Source: Terfezia claveryi (Eukaryota > Ascomycota > Pezizomycetes > Pezizales > Pezizaceae). From it: a stretch of 23,318 nt of DNA. The position numbers were made by a program, and so were the translations under genes. Of the stretch, positions 18,155 to 23,318 are shown in pieces. Below the pieces are notes generated by a model. It saw nothing but the letters and a program-made list of their open reading frames with translations. It was not told where the DNA came from and searched no databases. Positions within the stretch are counted from its first letter, which is position 1, and each line of letters opens with the position of its first letter. Location of the stretch: positions 1 through 23,318 of the forward strand of contig WHUX01000484.1 of the NCBI GenBank assembly GCA_015179025.1, written 5' to 3'.

Positions 18155-18620
18155 ATGCTTTCCTCAGAAAATATCAACATATCGAATGTCTCACCTAAAC
18201 TCAAACCAAGATGGCTAGGCCCATTTCCTATTATTTCTAGTAATTGGAAACGCAATAACTATAGCCTAGACCTGTCCAGCCAACCCGACCTGCACCTCAT
18301 ATATAATACTTTTCACATCAGTAAACTCAAACCATATTATAAAAACGATTCTACCCAGTTCCCTCAAAGACAAATTCAGGAACTAGGACCAATTCAAGAT
18401 GATCATTATGAAATTAAAAAGTATTAGAATTCAGAACAGCTCCTCGAACAGGGAAAGACAATATAAGGTCAGATGGCTAGGATACTCTCCTGAACATGAT
18501 TCCTGGGTAAATGCCAAGGATATCACTACTGAAATTCTCCAAGATTCTAGACAACCGGAAGTTTGGAAAATACATTTAAGAGACGACGAACAATTGAGGA
18601 AAACAAGGACCAGGAACTAG
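18155..18620 (+). pseudogene. Integrase C-terminal (GPF/Y-like) domain and chromodomain
   Basis: The frame 18155-18427 carries KLKPRWLGPFPIISSNWK and NTFHISKLKPYY, the GPY/F-like module that follows chromovirus integrases. A frame change near 18400-18430 leads into 18399-18620. This encodes a chromodomain with RQYKVRWLGYSPEHDSWVNA followed by a short helix with EILQD. Chromodomains of this class bind modified histone tails and target integration. The expected third aromatic cage position reads Trp in DSW. A basic tail (RKTRTRN) ends the protein at 18618-18620. Confidence 0.88.
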
Positions 18621-18796
18621 AGATGAAACCAGAGCTCTCATTCAACAAGAACGAGATCGAATTATGAGTCAAGAGACTACTAAGGATATTCATATTAATG
18701 CAAATGTATTAACAATGCATCAAATCTTAGGACGTATGGAAATCAATTTGGCAGAACGAGAGAAGTAAGGATAGGAAATCCTTCTATGTGGGGAAG
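18621..18796 (+). other. Chromovirus 3' untranslated end with polypurine tract
   Basis: About 175 bases after the chromodomain stop with no long open frame. The last purine-rich bases, GTGGGGAAG (18788-18796), sit directly before the 3' LTR and are the likely plus-strand primer. Confidence 0.6.
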
Positions 18797-19472
18797 TGTA
18801 ATAGAGAACGTTTCATTGCTTATGTAATTGCTTATATACTTTTGTATTTCCTATATTACTACTATGTTATGTAACTAAGCCTCTCGGTCGAAGGACTAGC
18901 TTTCTACTATTTCCTACTGCTTTATAAGCGTCCATAGCGTACGGAATTTGTCATGGGAAATTCCATGGAACTTACCATATGAGCACATCCTCAGTATGGC
19001 CGCATGACCTTTGTTTTGAACATGTGAGTCACCAGTATGGCCACATGACCTTTGTTCTGGCCGTGTGACTCATGACTATAGCCACATGACCTCTTTTGTA
19101 CAGCATACCACCTTCTAGTGTGCCACCTTTTATTGTATTTATTTCCTTAGTCATCAGATCTCAGAGGAGTATAAATAGGCACCGGATTCCCTCTGGAATC
19201 CAGCAGACAGAGAACAAGCAAGCAAAAAACACACAGCAGCAAGCAAGCCTATATACTGATCAGATCAAGATCATATAGCTTAGATAGCACAAATCATATA
19301 AGATAGATTTCACCAGTTAATTATTGTTCCCTTTGGGAATGTCCCATATAGTAATCTCTCTACCCTTCTGAGGTCTTACCTCAGCAGAACCGAAATACAC
19401 AAATGTCTATGCCTATGGATATAGATTGTATAAATGGTACTGAATAAATACTGCCTAGTAGCATTCATTACA
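18797..19472 (+). repeat. 3' LTR of the chromovirus (676 bp)
   Basis: Starts TGTAATAGAG and ends TTCATTACA. It aligns end to end with the 5' LTR with about 40 substitutions by hand count, nearly all transitions, and two or three one-base indels. It retains the 41-bp spaced U3 repeats (18995, 19036, 19077), two bZIP-type sites (TGAGTCA 19025-19031, TGACTCA 19066-19072), the dyad at 18943-18964 and the TATA box at 19170. Confidence 0.95.
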
Positions 19473-19477
19473 TTTTG
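19473..19477. repeat. Target-site duplication TTTTG, 3' copy
   Basis: Directly follows the ACA end of the 3' LTR and is identical to 10570-10574. Its last three bases also form the TTG codon through which the host frame is read on. Confidence 0.93.
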
Positions 19478-20284
19478 CAAGATGTCCTTAAAAAGGCAAG
19501 AGACACAGAGCGCGAGCACGCATTAATACAAGTAGCAAATCTAGCTGTAAATGCTCCAGATGTCCAGTTTGGGAGGGGGGCCAATGCAGGGGGGGTAGCC
19601 AATACACCGGGGTGGAATGCAGACCAGAACATTGAGGAGGGTTTCCGAAAGCCCATGAGGTTATTCCTCATTGATCCAACCCAGGGAGCTGAGGTACAAG
19701 ACGCAAATGGCCAATATAAGTGGGATGAAGCATCAAGCAACTATATTGCAATTCTGAAGTTGGTATTACTTTTGGAGATTATGGATAAGATTCGGGAAAG
19801 GATCCGAGCTGGGAGAAAAGTGCGGGCTGTCTATGGAGTACTAGACAACCCCAACCCACCCAATACAATACCTCCCGCCATGCATCTGCAAACCGACGAG
19901 GAGGTGCAGGCATTTTTGGAGTTAAGCTCCTCTAAAACAATTAGGATACATATTATCCTGTATAGGGATCTGGCTTTGGAGCCGTTGGTAGCAGACAGCC
20001 CACCCCCTTATGATAGTGTATACTTTGCAGCTAACTTCCTAGATGCAGCTGAGGAGTACATAGACCCTGCCGAGGATTCCGACTCATTGAGTTGAAATCT
20101 TGCCAGCTTTGTCAAACATACCTTCCCGCAGATAATGGAAGCATTTGAGCAGCGGAAGCTAAAGCTCCGCAAGCGAATTAAGAGGCAGCAGAGGGCTTTG
20201 CAACAGATGAAGCAAAAGCAGAGGGAAAGGTTCCCAGCTGAGGAAATTTATGATTCAGATTCTCTAGCATGGAACATTATGTAA
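19478..20284 (+). pseudogene. Host gene, main downstream segment, unknown function
   Basis: A 205-codon open frame follows the insertion and is continuous in phase with 10455-10574. It has an Ala/Asn-rich part ([11 protein letters not shown]), a folded-looking middle ([43 protein letters not shown]), then [15 protein letters not shown] and [10 protein letters not shown]. An acidic tail ends at TGA 20093-20095. Beyond that TGA the same frame runs 62 more codons, through NLASFVKHTFPQIM and a strongly basic heptad-like stretch (QRKLKLRKRIKRQQRALQQ, likely a coiled coil or nuclear signal), to TAA 20282-20284. The TGA is therefore probably a mutation inside the gene. No named domain is recognised, and no start codon is present because the N-terminus lies before the insertion. 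Confidence 0.65.
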
Positions 20285-20530
20285 GAACTGGATCCCTAGC
20301 CACAAAATGGCAGGGAAATGTTCCTAGTAAAGGGATCAATCATTGCAGGTGCTTCAGCGGTGGCATAAGCTAGAGCCGAACAAGATCCCGGAGCTCCGCC
20401 AGCTGCATGCAGGGTGAGAGAACAAGCCACGCATGAGGCAGGAGTAAATGTGGCCAATTTGGCCTAAATGGATCTGATTTAAGGACGATATGCGTTGGAA
20501 GGAGAGGGTCTGTGTCGGAGGACTATTCGT
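20285..20530 (+). pseudogene. Decayed continuation of the host gene
   Basis: One frame gives an Ala-rich readable stretch interrupted by stops (AGASAVA, then ARAEQDPGAPPAACRVREQA, then HEAGVNVANLA, then GRYALEGEGL). Codon-like composition and lack of repeats suggest former coding sequence belonging to the same gene, but the evidence is weak. It ends at the T-rich repeat. Confidence 0.35.
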
Positions 20531-20715
20531 TTTTTTTTTTTTTTTTTAGGTGATCTGTGTTCGTTGTTTTTTTCTCCTTTTTTTTGTCTAGGTGATCTGT
20601 GTTCATTGTTTTTTTCTCTTTTTTTTTTGTCTAGGTGATCTGTGTTCATTGTTTTTTTTTCCTTTTTTTTTTTTTTTGGGAGGGGGGTGGATTTTTAAAT
20701 TTTTTTGGAAGGGGG
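20531..20715. repeat. T-rich tract with three 42-bp repeats
   Basis: A run of 17 T is followed by three copies of AGGTGATCTGTGTTCATTG plus a T-rich tail, starting at 20548, 20590 and 20633. Each ends with TTTTGTCT or a longer T run. A GGGAGGGGGG stretch follows near 20678. The frame that reads through it (from 20592) is almost all Phe/Leu/Cys and is an artefact. Copying with poly-T slippage, or a polymorphic intron, could explain it. Confidence 0.8.
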
Positions 20716-21299
20716 ATTTAATTAGCAAGTTGTATGCTCAAAGAAATGGATTAGATGCTTTACGTTGGAATATTTCTATACAAACCTCCTGTGTAAGTCT
20801 TTTTCATCTGCAATACTTCACAAAACATCTTACTAGCAAGCTACCTCTCAGCAAGCTACTGTGCCAACTGGGCAGGCAAGTCATAAACGTAAGGCCTCTC
20901 AAATTGTAGCAACTGTGATTCAACTACAACCAACAGTTGAAACTGCAGTGGCATTCACAAATAATATCATATTCGATAATGAGGTTTGTATAAGGAAGGT
21001 AATATTTTAGTTAGATTGTAAGCTAATTCCAACGTAGGATAGCAGAAGTGATTCCGAATCAGAAGTGGAAACTTTCGTTGACACTGCTATGCTCGCGCCA
21101 GGCATTGGAAGAGGAACATGATCCTTTTCAGCTATTCCCCACATTTTACAACCTTTTACGAGTACTACACAAAAGTTTATGACCAACTACACATATTATA
21201 GGAAACCTCTACTAACACTAGGTGAATTACTCCTGCTCATACAGTATGCCTAGGATAAGGCACAAACGGGGCCTCACCAGATAGAACGAGTAAGAGCAG
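20716..21299 (+). other. Mostly unreadable region with a possible acidic gene fragment
   Basis: No long open frame. At 21040-21110 one frame reads DSRSDSESEVETFVDTAMLAPGIG before a TGA, an acidic Ser/Glu stretch in keeping with the acidic parts of the host gene. Some of the rest may be intron. Confidence 0.35.
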
Positions 21300-21512
21300 T
21301 TGATACATTTGTATGACATCCAATCCGATTTGGGGCATTGGATTACTAATCCGAAACAGCTCAAAAGCATTCATTCCCGAACAAGAGCACAGCTAATATA
21401 TGAATGTCGGGCAAGCATCACGAGGGTATATGGTATTAGCCAGTTACCAAAGGAATGTATGAAGACAATGATTGAGTACTTGCTGGATGGAGATCGATTT
21501 ATCTGCAGGTAA
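21300..21512 (+). pseudogene. Host gene fragment, possible DUF6532-like N-terminal part
   Basis: A 70-codon frame with IHSRTRAQLIYECRASITRVYG, then LPKECMKTMIEYLLDGDRFIC. An Arg-rich helix followed by a helix ending in a short 'LLxxxxFIC' is reminiscent of the fungal DUF6532 family (common in Agaricomycetes, function unknown). I assign it only tentatively, from pattern memory and not from a search. A TAA follows FICR. The ATG at 21300 is probably internal. Confidence 0.4.
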
Positions 21513-21529
21513 AGCAGTCGTGATGTAAG

Positions 21530-22239
21530 TTGGTCAGATGGCAAACACTAACAGTCCAATATCTGACGCTAATATTGATGTCCAAAAAGGAGTTTAGGGG
21601 ACGGTTCCATGCGGAGGAGATCGTTAATATAATATATCAACGGTATTTCCAAGGCCTAAAAATGAAGAGGAATAGGGACCCGGGCTTTCTGGATAGAATC
21701 AATAGTGTCTTCATATGCTTTATAGCCTTAGTAATGCATTACAGTTTGAAAGCATAGAAGACAGGAGATTGTAATCCAGTCATGCAGGAGTTCAAATACG
21801 AAACCGCCTGGTGTAAGTTGAGAATAACTAATAAAGAGCAACAAATGGACACACAATGTTAGACAAGGGACTAACGCAAAACAGGCATATATGAGAGGCT
21901 GATGAATACATAGGAGATTCATCCAAAAGCAATAAAGGACCTCATGGTGAATAATATTAAGGCTGACTTGGCACGTCGGATTGCAGCTCAGGTAAGGATG
22001 GTAGAAGTAGAACCAGTTGACGCACCACAAGTCGAAGATGAAGCACAATATGAGGCCGAATTGAGAAAGGAGCTAGAGCACTCGTATGAAACATTAGAGG
22101 TGCAGCAGAAAAGCGCCGTCACAAAGGGAGTCTACTGAGAGATTCATCAGTAGAATTGGCTGGACCATTAAACCTGGAGGTTAATAATGCACTAATAGGG
22201 ACAGGGGATATAGACGAAGAGGACACAGAAAGTGACTGA
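21530..22239 (+). pseudogene. Host gene, C-terminal segment with in-frame stops
   Basis: A single phase runs 21530-22138 through four stops: TAG at 21755-21757, a TAG near 21858, a TAA near 21870 and a TAG near 21910. Readable blocks are KKEFRGRFHAEEIVNIIYQRYF, then INSVFICFIALVMHYSLKA, the first stop, KTGDCNPVMQEFKYETAW, and later LARRIAAQVRMVEVEPVDAP with an acidic, Glu-rich coil. The stop inside 'KA-stop-KTG' fits a Trp codon TGG changed to TAG. Near 22110 the phase shifts again (RRHKGSLLRDSSVELAGP) and ends in an acidic DIDEEDTESD at TGA 22237-22239. The order of blocks is compatible with a DUF6532-like C-terminal half, but this is uncertain. Confidence 0.5.
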
Positions 22240-22643
22240 AGAAGTCAGATGTTTGAGGGAATGGGTTTTTCTATATCAGTTTCAAGGCTATTCTCTCTAT
22301 GGGGTTATGTTATCTCGTTAGCTGTATTTCTTTTGCTTGCGTGTGGTCATATATTTCTTTTTCATAAACGTGTTCACTGAAAGCTGGGATGGGGAAGGTT
22401 GGTAGATGTAATTTGGTAGAAGGAAAGAGTATGCATTGCGTTAGATTTTATTTCTTGGTATTGGAGGTTGTAAGGACCTTCTGCTGAAAATAAGGTTTTT
22501 TTTTGTTTATGGAAGATATGTTTAGTAATTAGCAAATGGAACGCAGATTAAAAGGAGAACATTTGCACATGCAGAGAGTATAACAGTCAAGTAAAGAATG
22601 TAACGAGTAGGAATAGAAACATCTAAAGGGCAATTATTAGATA
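22240..22643. other. Non-coding region downstream of the host pseudogene
   Basis: AT-rich, without a credible open frame. It contains T-rich stretches such as near 22497-22507 that could belong to a 3' end. Nothing else is recognised. Confidence 0.5.
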
Positions 22644-22875
22644 GAGTAAGTTATGAACACGAGGTGTTGGATTAAAAATATCTGAAGGCTATTGTAGGAT
22701 GGAGAAATTAGAAATGCGGGGGTTTGGCTAAGAAACATCAGAAAGACGAATGTAGGATGGAGGAGATAGAAATGTGAAGTATTGGATTAAGAATACCTGA
22801 AGAGCTATTGTAGGATAGAGAAGTTAAGGACATGAGGCAAGGGCAAGGAACGCCAGAAAGAGGATTGGGAGATAG
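22644..22875. repeat. 58-bp tandem repeat, four degenerate copies
   Basis: Copies start at 22644, 22702, 22760 and 22818, exactly 58 bp apart. The shared frame is GAGAAATTAGAAATG, then a TTGGATTAAGAATATCTGAA-like middle, then GCTATTGTAGGATG. Copies one and three resemble each other, as do two and four (AAACATCAGAAAGA, GAACGCCAGAAAGA), pointing to a 116-bp dimer. The sequence before 22644 contains a partial earlier copy (AACATCTAAAGGGCAATTATTAGATA). Confidence 0.8.
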
Positions 22876-23318
22876 ATACCATGAGAGAACGAAATAGATG
22901 AACAGTGACATGGGAATGACAATAGAAGGTTAGATGTGGTCAGGAGGATAGACAGGTAAAAGTATATTAGCAAAGTGAATTCAAAGGCGAAATATTAAGA
23001 ATGCGGGATGTTAGCTTGTATAGTAACAGTACAGCTTAAGTAAGACTAAGAGTAGAAACATTGGAAGTGGTTATCGTATATCCGAGAGTTAGAGGAAATA
23101 CCTCTTGTATCACAGCATTGAGTTTTGCTATATGGCATCTGGTACGTCTAATACACTTGACGCAAATAACGTAGTTGCTAATGAACCTATCCAAACCTAT
23201 CTATTTCATATTCCTACTACATGTCAATGAATCTCTATATCTTTACGAGGCATATATATTTTGCTAGCAATTTTCCGTTCATTTTATAGTCTACTATGCC
23301 ACCAAGAATAGACTGATA
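22876..23318. other. Non-coding end of the window
   Basis: No gene can be supported. A 32-codon frame opens at ATG 23132 (MASGTSNTLDANNVVANEP) and stops near 23230. It has ordinary composition and could be a first exon of something to the right, but there is no further support. Confidence 0.4.

Larger units (their letters stand above)
10575..19472 (+). mobile_element. Complete but inactive chromovirus (Ty3/Gypsy LTR retrotransposon)
   Basis: An 8.9-kb element with two LTRs, TG...CA ends, 5-bp TSDs and the order gag, protease, RT, RNase H, integrase, chromodomain. That order plus the C-terminal chromodomain defines the chromovirus clade, whose chromodomain steers integration to particular chromatin. 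Coding is broken by many frameshifts and stops in every domain, so it cannot move on its own. There is no obvious tRNA primer site directly after the 5' LTR (the sequence is T-rich, then AACTTACTTACC); self-priming or an eroded PBS are both possible. The bases before the 3' LTR, GTGGGGAAG, are a plausible polypurine tract. LTR divergence of roughly 6% shows the insertion is not recent. Confidence 0.95.

Noticed and set aside
20592..20909. 105-codon frame beginning with many Phe residues, resembling a signal peptide
   Set aside because: The hydrophobic start is the poly-T tract translated, and the rest has no recognisable feature.
21728..22048. 106-codon minus-strand hydrophobic frame
   Set aside because: It lies antisense to the better-supported plus-strand pseudogene blocks and is its shadow.

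Overview
The window looks like a gene-poor, AT-rich, repeat-dense stretch of a filamentous fungal chromosome. The chromodomain Ty3/Gypsy retroelement (chromovirus), the Ty1/Copia relic and the arrays of simple tandem repeats all fit a fungus. The style of the pol sequence and a possible DUF6532-like host gene lean towards Agaricomycetes (mushroom-forming Basidiomycota), but this rests on family resemblance and is not proven. I found no intact host gene, tRNA, rRNA or CRISPR array. Every recognisable protein-coding region is broken.

Layout. (1) Positions 1-3811 hold a GC-rich edge, a 264-bp tandem duplication, and a giant imperfect palindrome (arms about 490-2310 and 2341-3702). The arms carry their own tandem repeats: 105-117 bp units near the outside and 37-39 bp units near the centre. 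This is the architecture of foldback elements. A 107-bp GC-rich segment bounded by the inverted 9-mer CTAGGCGCC ends at 3811. (2) Positions 3812-5069 (minus strand) are a decayed Copia gag-protease fragment, cut off exactly at 3811. Its primer binding site matches the anticodon region of initiator tRNA-Met. (3) Positions 5820-9464 are a chain of tandem arrays with periods of about 12, 22, 175 and 23 bp. The 23-bp array has about 77 copies and higher-order structure. (4) Positions 9465-10454 are non-coding. (5) Positions 10455-10574 plus 19478-22239 are one host gene or pseudogene, split at a single codon position by (6) a complete but dead chromovirus at 10575-19472. This has LTRs of 675 and 676 bp, a TTTTG target-site duplication, gag, protease, RT, RNase H, integrase and chromodomain. 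(7) Positions 22240-23318 are non-coding, with a 58-bp tandem repeat.

How it fits together. The parts are layers of transposition and decay, not a cooperating operon. The chromovirus inserted in the same orientation as the host reading frame, which stays in frame on both sides once one TTTTG copy is discounted. Differences between the LTRs are almost all transitions, and many sit at CpG. Several stop codons look like CGA to TGA or TGG to TAG changes. This is what methylation-linked C-to-T decay would leave. I did not find a new defence or metabolic system. The strongest unusual signals are the foldback palindrome with repeat-built arms, the higher-order 23-bp satellite, a second CCHC zinc knuckle between RNase H and integrase, and bZIP-like sites tied to a 41-bp repeat in the LTR promoter.
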